DNA from: a virus
IMG/VR virus record: IMGVR_UViG_3300044701_000569
Coordinates: 293,560-357,559 of that record
Length of the DNA: 64,000 nucleotides
Reading direction: 5' to 3' (one strand)
This document shows positions 48,378 through 56,809 of this stretch, in pieces. Position 1 is the stretch's first letter; every line of letters starts with the position of its first letter. The notes under the pieces were generated by a model. The model saw only the letters and a list, made by a program, of their open reading frames with translations, was not told where the DNA came from and made no database searches. Position numbers and translations under genes: made by a program.

Positions 48378-50716
48378 AGTTTGCAGGATTCGCAATCGTC
48401 GTCTTCAAAATTGACTTCTTGTTGAGGTTGAAACTCTACTTCAGGATGGAATCCATTTATCTTTTCTTCTACTGCTTTACTGCCTGCTTTGTTAATCAGA
48501 CTGTAGTAGAAAGTTTTAATTCCCCATAGTTGACTCTGCATCAAGTTCTTAGCAATTAGTGTTGTAGGAACTTTGCGTTCAGTAAAGTGTGCAGGATTAT
48601 AGAAAGTATTAGTTGAAATACTTTGATCTACATATGCCTGTAGTACAGCCGCTGTCTTTAGATAGCCAGCACAGTCTTTTTGTTCCCACATGAGCTGATA
48701 CTTATTCTTCAACTTTTGATACTCAGGAACAACTTGTGTAAATGAGCCTGCCTTTGATTCTTTAGTACTGATAAGACTCATTGGCATTTCAATACCGTTA
48801 GTGCTGTTAATAACAACACTACTCGATTCTACAGGAGCAATAGCCATTTGAGTTGCATTTCTAACTCCGTACTGTTTCATATCTGCTCGCAGAGTTTCCC
48901 AGTCTAGTTCTGGAGTAAAGTCTGCTAATTCATTAACACCTTGGGCTCTAAGTTCCCAGGGAAACTGTCCCTTACCATAACGTGTCTTGTCGCTATTCAA
49001 ACAGGGGCCGCGCTCTTTGGCTAATTCAACCGTTGCTTCAGTTAGATAGTATGCTTGATGTTCCATCCAAGTCTTAACTTCTTGTAGTGCATCCTTCTCG
49101 CCATACTTAAGGCTGCGCTTTGCATGCCAGTAGGCTAGGTTAGTAACACCAATACCTAATGGACGAATTTCATCATTACTTAATTTACTTTGTATACTCA
49201 AAAAGTCCTGATAGTCAAGAATATTATTAAGGCTGCGATGTAAAATTCTACAGGCTCTGCGCATGTCTTCTGGATTGCGGAATGCTCCCCAATTGATGCT
49301 GCCTAGTGTGCATAGGGCAATACGACCTGCATCGTCATCTAAACGCTTGAAGGGCTTAGTTGGCAGTAGGATTTCGCAACAGAGGTTGCTCTGATAAATG
49401 GTATCGTACTCAGGATCAAACGGACCTTGATTCATAACATTGTCAATAAACACAAGATAGATACGTCCTGTGTCTGTGCGCTCTTTGAGTATGCCACCTT
49501 TGAAAACATCTTCAGCATTCATAGTCTTCTTGCGCAGATCCTTACGCTTCTCATACTTTACATAGAGTTCTTCAAATAGCTTTGCATCTTTATAAAAAGC
49601 CTCGTACAAATCAGGTACTTCGTTTGGATCAAAGAAAGTTATGTTTTCTTTATTTTTAAATCTTCTCCAGAAGAAGGCACTAAGCACAACCCCATAATCC
49701 ATATGACGGACTCTTGTTTCTTCCGTTCCTTGGTTGTTTTTAAGTACGATGAGATCATCAAACTGATGATGCCAAATAGGATAGAATACAGTAGCACTTG
49801 CATTGCGGATACCTCCTTGTGAGCATGAGCGCAGATCACCAAACCATTTCTTCAAGAAGGGTATCATGCCAGTGTGCATAATTTCTCCGCCGCGGATGGG
49901 CGAACCTAGAGGCCTAAGACGACCAATTTCAAGACCAATGCCAGCACGTTTGCTGGCATACTTGGCCATCATCTCCCCACTAGCAAATATGCTATCCAAA
50001 TCGTCGTCACTGCGGATAAGAACACAACTAGAAAACTGTTTAGTAGGAGTCCCAAGCCCAGCCAACACAGGAGTAGCAAGAGTAAACAAACCATCTGAAG
50101 CACAGTTGTAGTACTCTTTGATGAGACGCATACGGGCCGTGTTAGGTTCTTCTTTATGAAATACAGTTGCGGCAGCAACCATATAACGAACTTGTGGTGT
50201 TTCATAGATTTCCTTTGTCGCACGATTGCGTACCAAATATTTTTCAATTAATTGTTCAATGGCAGCATACGAATACATTTCGTCTTTTTCGTGATCTATG
50301 ATCTCGTCCATTTTGTTCCAATCATCTTCCGAATACCATGTAAGAAGATCAGCTGTATATAATCCAACTTCAACATTTCTCTTTACAATGTCGTAGAGGC
50401 GGGGAGGCTCGTATGAGCCATAAACATCCTTTCTCAACATAGAGAGTCTTTGATTACCTGCTACGTATTGATAGTTAACATGACCAATGTCTGGGTTAGT
50501 TTCAACATCAATGAGGTCTACTACTGCTCGAAGTGTTATACCGTCAATCTCTTGTGTAGTAATACCGTCGTAGAAATGAGGTTGTGCTTTGATTTCAATC
50601 ATTGACTGACTAACATCTGCTATTCCGCTACAAACCTTAGCAACCTGTGCCTGCCACTTTTCAATTGTAAGTGGCTCAATTGTGCCGTTTCTTTTAGTTA
50701 CACTTATCTTGTTCAT
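48374..50716 (-). CDS. nrdA: Ribonucleoside-diphosphate reductase alpha subunit
   Basis: An N-terminal ATP-cone-like region (VTKRNGTIEPLTIEKWQAQV), active-site blocks SSCVLIRSDDDLDSI, NQGTEETRVRHMDYG, SNLCCEILLPTKPF and YQTIYQSN-like DTIYQSN, and the C-terminal redox pair CESC are present. 780 aa matches NrdA. It reduces NDPs for phage DNA synthesis. A late-type AATAAATA lies 31 bases before the ATG. Confidence 0.95.
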   Translation of the reverse strand: MNKISVTKRNGTIEPLTIEKWQAQVAKVCSGIADVSQSMIEIKAQPHFYDGITTQEIDGITLRAVVDLIDVETNPDIGHVNYQYVAGNQRLSMLRKDVYGSYEPPRLYDIVKRNVEVGLYTADLLTWYSEDDWNKMDEIIDHEKDEMYSYAAIEQLIEKYLVRNRATKEIYETPQVRYMVAAATVFHKEEPNTARMRLIKEYYNCASDGLFTLATPVLAGLGTPTKQFSSCVLIRSDDDLDSIFASGEMMAKYASKRAGIGLEIGRLRPLGSPIRGGEIMHTGMIPFLKKWFGDLRSCSQGGIRNASATVFYPIWHHQFDDLIVLKNNQGTEETRVRHMDYGVVLSAFFWRRFKNKENITFFDPNEVPDLYEAFYKDAKLFEELYVKYEKRKDLRKKTMNAEDVFKGGILKERTDTGRIYLVFIDNVMNQGPFDPEYDTIYQSNLCCEILLPTKPFKRLDDDAGRIALCTLGSINWGAFRNPEDMRRACRILHRSLNNILDYQDFLSIQSKLSNDEIRPLGIGVTNLAYWHAKRSLKYGEKDALQEVKTWMEHQAYYLTEATVELAKERGPCLNSDKTRYGKGQFPWELRAQGVNELADFTPELDWETLRADMKQYGVRNATQMAIAPVESSSVVINSTNGIEMPMSLISTKESKAGSFTQVVPEYQKLKNKYQLMWEQKDCAGYLKTAAVLQAYVDQSISTNTFYNPAHFTERKVPTTLIAKNLMQSQLWGIKTFYYSLINKAGSKAVEEKINGFHPEVEFQPQQEVNFEDDDCESCKL

Positions 50717-50746
50717 TTTTGTTTGCCAGTACTTTCTTATGTGTGA

Positions 50747-50754
50747 TATTTATT
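50747..50754 (-). promoter_or_regulatory. Candidate late-type box before nrdA
   Basis: AATAAATATC on the minus strand, one base from TATAAATA, overlapping the end of the upstream gene. Confidence 0.4.
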
Positions 50755-51175
50755 GAAGTGACGGCATAGAGAACTTCTGTTGCGAAACAAGTCCATTAGG
50801 TAACTCTCGTTTGTGTACATGTGTGTCCTCTAAGTATCCGATTACTCTATCATCTACATGGAGTAGATAATATATTTTTGATTCAGCAGGGCTGTATTTT
50901 ATATGTATCTCAAAGGTACTCTTTGAAAACATATCTGTTAATTGCAAAGTATAACAAATCGCCAGAATTTTTACGAATGCGCAGTAAGTGTTTTCCTGGA
51001 TAAGTTCCCAAGGTGAAGGCCATGTGCTCCTGTCATAAGGATCACATTGATATCGTACTATAGGAACTGGCTTGAAAAAATTAATAACAGCTTGTAGAGG
51101 ATCCGTATGATCCTCTAATGTGTTTCTAAAACTTCTCCAGGCTGCTAGTCGCTGTTCGTAATTCTTGCTAAACAT
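50750..51175 (-). CDS. Conserved phage hypothetical (141 aa)
   Basis: CDPYDRSTWPSPWELIQEN and FVKILAICYTLQLTDMF are motifs I associate with proteins conserved in T4-like marine phages, often near tail fibre genes. Function unknown. Its start overlaps the tail fibre stop by one base. Confidence 0.72.
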   Translation of the reverse strand: MFSKNYEQRLAAWRSFRNTLEDHTDPLQAVINFFKPVPIVRYQCDPYDRSTWPSPWELIQENTYCAFVKILAICYTLQLTDMFSKSTFEIHIKYSPAESKIYYLLHVDDRVIGYLEDTHVHKRELPNGLVSQQKFSMPSLQ

Positions 51176-52797
51176 TAACCCTTGGTTCTTACTCTGTAAT
51201 AGAAATCTGCATCATCACTACTAGTAGAGTTTAACACCATCAGAGCTACTGTGTCAAGTATAGTATCGCCATCTTCGTCAAAATTCTGCGCACTAAATTT
51301 TAAGTTTTCTGCAAAATTAACGTCACCGACATAGTCATAATCATCCGAAAGAGTTTGGATGTCGCTGTATGGATCAACTACAATTTTAATTACGCCTGAA
51401 CGATGTGCCTGGACTTGATTACTTCTATAAACATAATCAATTTCTATGCCTTTGATTGAATTGGCTGGGAATTTGGCTATCTTAGTAGTTTCGTTAAATT
51501 CAACCAATCTTACATATTCTGTAAATGAATGCTGTACCACAGCAGGTGTGTCTACTTCTGGTAAGAAAGGAACGTTGAAAAGGAATTCTAGATTGGTACC
51601 TAATTCTTCTGAACGTTGAAACCAATCTCCTTCGCTTACATTGGTATGTTTTAGGAAAGTTACAACAGGGTGTTGGGGGTTTATAGATGATCCGCCTTCA
51701 TTACCTACATTGAAAAACTTGTTGTTTATACTCTTGTTGTAAACACCGTTCGTTATGCGAATAGCTTCGTTGTCAATGTCATCAAACACACAGTTTGTAA
51801 TTAAATTATGTAGTGGTCCTGTTAGCTGTCCGCTAGTGCCAAGTACTGTTGTTTCGCCAAAGCCAAACCCTTCTAGCATATTAGTAAATTTACTGTCTTT
51901 GAATGTGTTATGTTTGACGTCAAATCTAGAAGACACACCGTATGCAAAACCATTAATGTTAACATTCTCAAAGGTGTTATATGATGTTGTTACAGCAGTG
52001 CTCAGAGCGTTCATCTGTATAGCAATGCTGTTGGCTGTAAAGTCAACGCCTGTTAACCAAACACCATTAATATTAATGTCTTTGAACATGCTCTGTGTGC
52101 AGTTTTCTAATCTAAATGCAGGAACATTATCATACACAATGTCAATAGTAAATCTACTCATTGAAATATGTTTAGCTTGATTAGTTTCTGTAGTTATACT
52201 GTCACTAGCAACAGTTGTTATTGTAGTTGCACCATTTACAGTTCTAAATGCAGGTGTAGTTCCTGTGATTCTAAACACAGTCTTTTCAGGTCCTGCCCCT
52301 TCAATAGTTACATAAGGTGGAATATAGATAGTAGAGGATAGTTCATATACACCAGGTTCTACATAAAGAACAACTCTGCTCTGAGGATTAGTTCTATTAG
52401 CATCATTAATGAACAGCTGATATATAGCACGTTGGAAAGCTGCGGTTTGATCAGTGCCGTCGCCTGGACAACCAAACGCTCTGACACTTACTCTGTCATC
52501 TAATCTTGCCTGTAACGTTCTAGATACAGGACTGTTTACAGTAGCACCTGTTTGAATATAAGGAGCATCGTCTCTGTAAGTATAGGTGCTAGCGTATTCA
52601 AAAAGATTTGTATGTTGTGTAAGAACTTCTGTATTTCCTACATAAGGCGAACCTTCGGAAACAGCGCCGTTTCCTATATAAAGTTTTTGTGAATCTACAG
52701 CCCAGCCAAACTCGCCGCTAGCTAGCTGCGGTACGCCCGAACCTTCATTTTCTCGACCTCTACGGATCTGAATACGGCTTATCTGAATAACTGCCAC
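51175..52797 (-). CDS. Tail fibre/spike with pectate-lyase-like beta-helix
   Basis: The N-terminus IQIRRG...PQLASGEFGWAVDSQKLYI is the common phage fibre module with GExGWA and KLYIGNG. From RVSVRAFGCPGDGTDQT onward it follows the pectate-lyase superfamily beta-helix (VYVEPGVYELSSTIYIPP-like strands). Start is GTG with AGGAGA. It probably binds or degrades host surface sugars. Confidence 0.85.
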   Translation of the reverse strand: MAVIQISRIQIRRGRENEGSGVPQLASGEFGWAVDSQKLYIGNGAVSEGSPYVGNTEVLTQHTNLFEYASTYTYRDDAPYIQTGATVNSPVSRTLQARLDDRVSVRAFGCPGDGTDQTAAFQRAIYQLFINDANRTNPQSRVVLYVEPGVYELSSTIYIPPYVTIEGAGPEKTVFRITGTTPAFRTVNGATTITTVASDSITTETNQAKHISMSRFTIDIVYDNVPAFRLENCTQSMFKDININGVWLTGVDFTANSIAIQMNALSTAVTTSYNTFENVNINGFAYGVSSRFDVKHNTFKDSKFTNMLEGFGFGETTVLGTSGQLTGPLHNLITNCVFDDIDNEAIRITNGVYNKSINNKFFNVGNEGGSSINPQHPVVTFLKHTNVSEGDWFQRSEELGTNLEFLFNVPFLPEVDTPAVVQHSFTEYVRLVEFNETTKIAKFPANSIKGIEIDYVYRSNQVQAHRSGVIKIVVDPYSDIQTLSDDYDYVGDVNFAENLKFSAQNFDEDGDTILDTVALMVLNSTSSDDADFYYRVRTKG

Positions 52798-52821
52798 GAG
52801 TCTCTCCTACGCATTATTTTA

Positions 52822-52829
52822 TATATTTA
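52822..52829 (-). promoter_or_regulatory. T4-type late promoter box
   Basis: CATAAATATATAA on the minus strand, 25 bases before the GTG start of the tail fibre gene. Confidence 0.6.
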
Positions 52830-53507
52830 TGCGTACTTCTCGTAATAGTCGTATACCCTATTCCACCATTTTTGTTCCCATTCTTCAAATTCATCGGGCC
52901 ACAAATCAAACTGCTGATATTCTTCGTCTCGTGTACACATAAAAACATGTCCTTCACGTATGTTTGTGCCGTGAATTTCATTGTGCGCTAGAGCATAAGC
53001 AGTCATTTGAAGATAGTAATCCTCAATCCACTCTTTCTTTTTAGGCTTGTTGCTCTGCTTAAAGTCCATAATGCAGGCTTGCCCTTTGTAGATACCTACT
53101 AGGTCTGTTGTACCTGCATAAAGTTGCGGGATATACAGAGGAACTTCGCTGCCCCAGATTTCCGTTACATCGTCTAGTGCATGTACTTTAACCCGAGTAG
53201 CCATTGCGTGAGCTTTTTGTGCATAGGGATTGCTGCCGGGAGTAGGCCATACACCTGAAGCAATGTAGTCTTCTAGGTATTTGTGCATGCGAGTTCCAAC
53301 GCCCGCAGCTTCTGTTGTTATCTCTTGAGCTTTGGCTTCACCTACACGTTTGCGCCATTCTATTAGGTGCGTCATGTCCTTGGTAGCTCCAAGGATTGTT
53401 GTAACGCTGGCTACGGGTGTTCCGTTTGGTGTTAGGTATCTTCTCTTGCCGTTTACTTCTGTACGCTGTAGAGGTTCGTAGGTATACTTGTTAGTTATTA
53501 GTGACAT
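52827..53507 (-). CDS. PD-(D/E)XK exonuclease (RecB/Cas4-like)
   Basis: VGTRMHKYLEDY (His), GTTDLVGIYKGQACIMDFKQ (Asp, Asp-x-Lys) and YYLQMTAYALA (Gln) match the RecB-like nuclease motifs. 226 aa, single domain. Such enzymes in phages take part in recombination or DNA turnover. Own promoter at 53514-53542. Confidence 0.82.
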   Translation of the reverse strand: MSLITNKYTYEPLQRTEVNGKRRYLTPNGTPVASVTTILGATKDMTHLIEWRKRVGEAKAQEITTEAAGVGTRMHKYLEDYIASGVWPTPGSNPYAQKAHAMATRVKVHALDDVTEIWGSEVPLYIPQLYAGTTDLVGIYKGQACIMDFKQSNKPKKKEWIEDYYLQMTAYALAHNEIHGTNIREGHVFMCTRDEEYQQFDLWPDEFEEWEQKWWNRVYDYYEKYA

Positions 53508-53513
53508 AATAAC

Positions 53514-53542
53514 AATATAGCATCAAAGCGATTTTAAGTCAA
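53514..53542 (-). promoter_or_regulatory. Probable sigma70 promoter for the exonuclease gene
   Basis: TTGACT (53537-53542), 17-base spacer, TATATT (53514-53519) preceded by TGC. The initiation point is close to the ATG at 53507. Confidence 0.6.
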
Positions 53543-53860
53543 CCGCATTCTTTGCCATATTACCTACAGTGTCTCCTGGCCTGCCAGGATTGCCAGGTAG
53601 GTTAGCAAGGTCGTCAGTTTCGCTTGATTTTAATTCTATATTGAGTTTGTCAAAGTTTGTGACTAGCTTCTGTAGTCTAGGATCTGCATCGTATGCAGCT
53701 TTGAAGAGATCATAGGTAAAGTTTCCTTTACCCATGTTCTGCATTAGTTTGTCTAGTTTTTCTATTGACAGTTTAAACTTGCCGCCATCTTTCAAATGCT
53801 TAAGAACTTGAAAGATTGTGTTTGCGTCAGTTGTTTCTGTTACTTTTTTTTTGAACCTGT
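53523..53860 (-). CDS. Downstream frame, probably read by -1 frameshifting
   Basis: The frame is open from a TGA at about 53861-53863 to the stop at 53523, with no ATG or GTG before residue TTG 53795. Sequence upstream of that TTG still looks coding (TTDANTIFQVLKHLKDGGKF). It starts in the A9 tract at the end of the 246-aa gene, as an extension after a -1 shift on A-AAA-AAG. The rest (LSIEKLDKLMQNMGKGNFTY, FKAAYDADPRLQKL) resembles endings of virion proteins in marine T4-like phages. Alternatives are a TTG start or a one-base homopolymer error. Confidence 0.6.
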
Positions 53861-54580
53861 GCGCTCTACGCTTTCACGTCTCGCACGGCCCATTTCTTCG
53901 TCACCACCAGCTGCTGGTTCAGCAGCATCAGTTGAAGGTGCAACTTCTTCTTCGTCACCTGCAGGTGCTAACTCGTCATCAACTGTAGGTTCCATTTCTG
54001 GTTCTGCGCCCATAGGCTCTACTGGTTCTGCTTCGCCTGTTAGCATGCCTACACCCTGTGTTAGTGTAGAACGTGTTGACTCCATTGCAGCATACATAGC
54101 TTCTAGTGCAGGCTTAACTGTTGATGTAAACTGTTCTGCTTGTGCAGAACCCATTTCATCACGAATAGCGTCGGCTAGTTCAAGCATAGACTCTGTCTGC
54201 ATTTCAGCAGTGTCTTCCATCCAACCAGTAACACGATCAACCATATCCTTAGCTGCCATTACTAGTTCGGCCTTGTCTTCTTCGCCTTCGTTTAGTCTGC
54301 TGATTGCTTCGTCAATTGCTTCTGCTACAGATCCGCGTTCTGATAGTGCAGCATTTAGAACATCTAGGAAGAGCTTGTTCTTTTGGTAATCTTCTTTCTG
54401 TACAGCGTCAAAACTTTCTGTAGTTTGTACCTGTGATAGCTTGGTGCGTATCTTATTGCGAACATCCTGAAGCTGTTCAGTTGTGAACTTGTCAAGATCA
54501 ATTCTAGCTCCAAAACGTTGAGCTAGGCTCTCGTTGAGCTTCTTTGCGGATACTGGTTTTGTAAATTCTCTAATGTTCAT
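53840..54580 (-). CDS. Putative prohead/virion protein with slippery end
   Basis: 246 aa starting MNIREFTKPVSAKKLNESLA, where LNE/S fits the T4 prohead protease consensus. Helical middle (VMAAKDMVDRVTGWMED) followed by a Glu/Pro/Ala-rich acidic tail and basic ERTGSKKK end. I recall homologues among marine T4-like phage structural proteins. The last codons are TCA AAA AAA AAG TAA, a classic -1 slippery site directly before the stop. Confidence 0.72.
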   Translation of the reverse strand: MNIREFTKPVSAKKLNESLAQRFGARIDLDKFTTEQLQDVRNKIRTKLSQVQTTESFDAVQKEDYQKNKLFLDVLNAALSERGSVAEAIDEAISRLNEGEEDKAELVMAAKDMVDRVTGWMEDTAEMQTESMLELADAIRDEMGSAQAEQFTSTVKPALEAMYAAMESTRSTLTQGVGMLTGEAEPVEPMGAEPEMEPTVDDELAPAGDEEEVAPSTDAAEPAAGGDEEMGRARRESVERTGSKKK

Positions 54581-54608
54581 TGTCTCTTCCCAAATGACTT
54601 GTATGTTT

Positions 54609-54616
54609 TATTTATG
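54609..54616 (-). promoter_or_regulatory. T4-type late promoter box
   Basis: CATAAATA on the minus strand, 29 bases before the ATG at 54580. Confidence 0.6.
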
Positions 54617-54619
54617 CGA

Positions 54620-55042
54620 TCAGAATATAAATTTATCTAAATCCTGTTTTAAGGCCTTGGATTTAGCTATGGAAATGTCTAACCTGTGTAGTCTAGATTC
54701 TACTACACTTATATCGTCTGTTCTACGGATACGGTTTCTATAGTAAAGAGCATCATTATAGTGCTTTAGTAGCTCTAGATCTACATTCATGATACGATCA
54801 ACGTGATTCCTACCCTCAGCTAGGCTTTTAGCCAGCGCAATAGCAGAGATCTTAAAATTAGTTACTCCAACTCGTGCGTTCTTAGCACAGTCATATACTT
54901 GGTAACCTTTAGAATTCTTACGGATAGCATAACTACCAATACGAATACTGTTACCTCGCTGATAGGGCATAATTATACTGGAGTTTTCAAGCCCAGTTTC
55001 AATTAGTTCCATAAGTTCATCTGCGACAGAGTCAAAGTTCAT
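54620..55042 (-). CDS. Conserved virion-region hypothetical (140 aa)
   Basis: Begins MNFDSVADELMELIETGLEN; GSYAIRKNSKGYQVYD and FKISAIALAKSLAEGR suggest a small alpha/beta domain with a charged helical tail. Known to me only as a conserved phage protein. Confidence 0.68.
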   Translation of the reverse strand: MNFDSVADELMELIETGLENSSIIMPYQRGNSIRIGSYAIRKNSKGYQVYDCAKNARVGVTNFKISAIALAKSLAEGRNHVDRIMNVDLELLKHYNDALYYRNRIRRTDDISVVESRLHRLDISIAKSKALKQDLDKFIF

Positions 55043-55235
55043 TTTTCTTCACCATGATTTGATTGTTATAAACAATCTTAGTTATAAGACTTTTCCTAAC
55101 TAGATCGATAATAATGACTCGCTCTCTTTCGTTAAAGCTGGACAAGGGAGCAATGTCATTCATGTTCTCTAATATAGCACGTTCTTCGTTAGTTGTAAAG
55201 ACACTAAATCCCTTGATCAGCTCATTTATTTTCAT
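55032..55235 (-). CDS. Hypothetical protein with MKINEL start (67 aa)
   Basis: Begins MKINELIKGFSVFTTNEERA. The MKINEL opening resembles that of the next upstream gene (MKINEIVLE) and other virion-region genes. Helical, with FNERERVIIIDLVRKSLI. Function unknown. Confidence 0.65.
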   Translation of the reverse strand: MKINELIKGFSVFTTNEERAILENMNDIAPLSSFNERERVIIIDLVRKSLITKIVYNNQIMVKKNEL

Positions 55236-55474
55236 ATGTTCTTAACCATTACCTTGTCGCCAGGTTTGATACCTCTATCTACTGTTCCTTTGACCTGTGT
55301 GTCCAATGTTAGGTTGCCGCGGTCGTCTTTGGTTATAGCGCCGGGCTTGCTAGGATCTTTAGGCACTACGGTCTTGACCTGTGTCTTTGGATCTACAAGG
55401 ACTGTTTCCTTATCATCATCGCTCATGATTTGAAGGATTGGACTTTGTTCTAATACAATTTCATTTATTTTCAT
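55232..55474 (-). CDS. Hypothetical protein with MKINEI start (80 aa)
   Basis: Begins MKINEIVLEQSPILQIMSDD; the remainder is polar with VDPKTQVKTVVPKDPSKPG and ends KPGDKVMVKNI. It may be an internal virion protein whose N-terminal peptide is a capsid-targeting signal (inference). Confidence 0.62.
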   Translation of the reverse strand: MKINEIVLEQSPILQIMSDDDKETVLVDPKTQVKTVVPKDPSKPGAITKDDRGNLTLDTQVKGTVDRGIKPGDKVMVKNI

Positions 55475-55554
55475 TTTTCTGTCCTTGAAAGACTCTATTT
55501 GAATTTTTCGACAGATGGTGAGTCCGTAAAAAAATCCACGTAATAATATAATAT

Positions 55555-55561
55555 TATTTAG
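55555..55561 (-). promoter_or_regulatory. Candidate late-type box
   Basis: CTAAATAATATTATATTATT on the minus strand, 80 bases before the gene at 55474. The intervening bases contain an A/T-rich leader with no other element. Confidence 0.35.
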
Positions 55562-55569
55562 CGTGAATT

Positions 55570-55806
55570 TTAGAACTTCATTAATATTGTAACGACTGTG
55601 GTTAAGAGTCCAGCGACTATTGTTGTAGCTGCGCCAACTATAACTTTGACTAGGCTGTTTTGGCCCTGACGCATGTCTTCATGTATGGTAGATATCTTTT
55701 GTTCTACGCTGGTTAGTCTATCGTCTAGCTGCTGGTAGCGAAGTGCGCACAAGTCAACGTGTGCTTCTAAACTTTGCTTTTCTAAACTTGTGGGTGCAGA
55801 TGACAT
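55570..55806 (-). CDS. XhlA/holin-like membrane protein (78 aa)
   Basis: A soluble helical N-terminus (APTSLEKQSLEAHVDLCALR and a LDDRLTSVEQKISTI coiled coil) and one C-terminal membrane helix (VIVGAATTIVAGLLTTVVTIL). The layout resembles XhlA-type hemolysin/holin accessory proteins. A holin role is plausible but unproved. Confidence 0.65.
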   Translation of the reverse strand: MSSAPTSLEKQSLEAHVDLCALRYQQLDDRLTSVEQKISTIHEDMRQGQNSLVKVIVGAATTIVAGLLTTVVTILMKF

Positions 55807-55876
55807 CTACTTTAATCTCCGTAATAACACAAAAAAGGTTAGTGTGCCTAGAAAATAGATGCCTGAGTGGATTTGT

Positions 55877-56272
55877 TTAACTGATAGTATTTAGTTCAAA
55901 CACTATATTTTTTGTCTGTTTGTTCTTGCTATCAAATACACAATCTTTTAGTTTAATAGTTTCTTGTAGTCCGTTTATTATAGGAACTAAATGAAAATCA
56001 CTGTCCAGCATTTCAACTGTAAGACCACCTTCGTACTCAACATTAAACTCCCCACTCCATACAGTGTGTTCGCCCTTGTAACTTGATCCAAACCTAAAAT
56101 CTTTTACACTAACAGTTTCTGTTTTTAGATTTTCTAAATCAATGTTTACCCGCAGTGTGAGCGTTTGTAGAAATGTTAGATAGTTCTGTTGCTGATGCCA
56201 AACAGGATCAGATTTGTTAAAACGTGCATCCGTTTTGGTTATATCAACTAGGGTATAGAACTTAAATCTCAT
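55877..56272 (-). CDS. Conserved T4-like phage hypothetical (131 aa)
   Basis: MRFKFYTLVDITKTDARFNK, HQQQNYLTFLQTLTLRVNI, KGEHTVWSGEFNVEY and DFHLVPIINGLQET are motifs I associate with a protein conserved in marine T4-like phages. The ATG lies 5 bases after TAAATA with no ribosome site. Function unknown. Confidence 0.75.
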   Translation of the reverse strand: MRFKFYTLVDITKTDARFNKSDPVWHQQQNYLTFLQTLTLRVNIDLENLKTETVSVKDFRFGSSYKGEHTVWSGEFNVEYEGGLTVEMLDSDFHLVPIINGLQETIKLKDCVFDSKNKQTKNIVFELNTIS

Positions 56273-56277
56273 GTAGT

Positions 56278-56284
56278 TATTTAC
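56278..56284 (-). promoter_or_regulatory. Late-type box immediately before an ATG
   Basis: GTAAATAACTAC runs into ATG at 56272, so the -10-like box is 5 bases from the start codon. Confidence 0.5.
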
Positions 56285-56290
56285 AGAGAT

Positions 56291-56318
56291 AAAAAAAACG
56301 CCACTATAAAAGTGGCGT
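56291..56318 (-). terminator. Rho-independent terminator
   Basis: ACGCCAC/GTGGCGT stem with 7-base loop (56298-56318) then seven Ts on the minus strand, after the 123-aa gene. Strong insulation suggests that gene is highly expressed. Confidence 0.92.
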
Positions 56319-56348
56319 TTCCCTTCCCATCCCTAGGAATATTAGCTA

Positions 56349-56720
56349 TTAAGCTAGTGTGATGCTTGAAGCTTCTGCAACAGTTGTGTCGTTAGCTGCT
56401 ACTGCTGTACCTAGTCCTAGTGCTACTACTAGGTGACGTAGACGAACCTGTAGGCTTGCTGCACTCTGAGCATGACCGTCCATAATCACGTGGATTGTGC
56501 CGCTGTTGTCATTGGTTACGAAAACCATCTGTCCGCCAATTTCACGTAGGATTAGGTCTAGTTCTGAACCGTATGCTGCGTCATAGCTGCGTAGGTCAAT
56601 AGCTGTGTTGCTGTCGTCCTTGATTGTGATCAAGAAAGCCTTGAGCTGAACTGTGCTGTAAATTGTACCAGCTGAAGGTACTGTATTAGCTTTTGGTGTA
56701 AAATCAAAAGTCGCTGCCAT
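56349..56720 (-). CDS. Putative small virion protein (123 aa)
   Basis: Begins MAATFDFTPKANTVPSAGTI; GSELDLILREIGGQMVFVTN and IHVIMDGHAQSAASLQVRL are beta/alpha-like. It has a strong AAGGAG site, its own late-type box (CTAAATA, 56780-56786) and a strong terminator, as expected for an abundant virion or decoration protein (inference). Confidence 0.68.
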   Translation of the reverse strand: MAATFDFTPKANTVPSAGTIYSTVQLKAFLITIKDDSNTAIDLRSYDAAYGSELDLILREIGGQMVFVTNDNSGTIHVIMDGHAQSAASLQVRLRHLVVALGLGTAVAANDTTVAEASSITLA

Positions 56721-56779
56721 TTTATATCTCCTTAAATGTCTCTAATGGCAAACTCACTACTCTGTGAGCTTGATATAAT

Positions 56780-56786
56780 TATTTAG
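56780..56786 (-). promoter_or_regulatory. Candidate late promoter box
   Basis: GACTAAATAATTATATC on the minus strand, about 60 bases before the ATG at 56720; a minor match to TATAAATA. Confidence 0.45.
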
Positions 56787-56809
56787 TCAAACGGAGAAAA
56801 ATTGGGTTG

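Noticed and set aside
53796-54389. 197-codon plus-strand ORF
   Set aside because: It is a Ser/Ala-rich shadow of the acidic repeat-like 246-aa gene on the other strand.
55807-55876. Hydrophobic reading frame of about 22 codons before the holin-like gene
   Set aside because: It could form a membrane helix, but no ATG, GTG or TTG start is available in frame.
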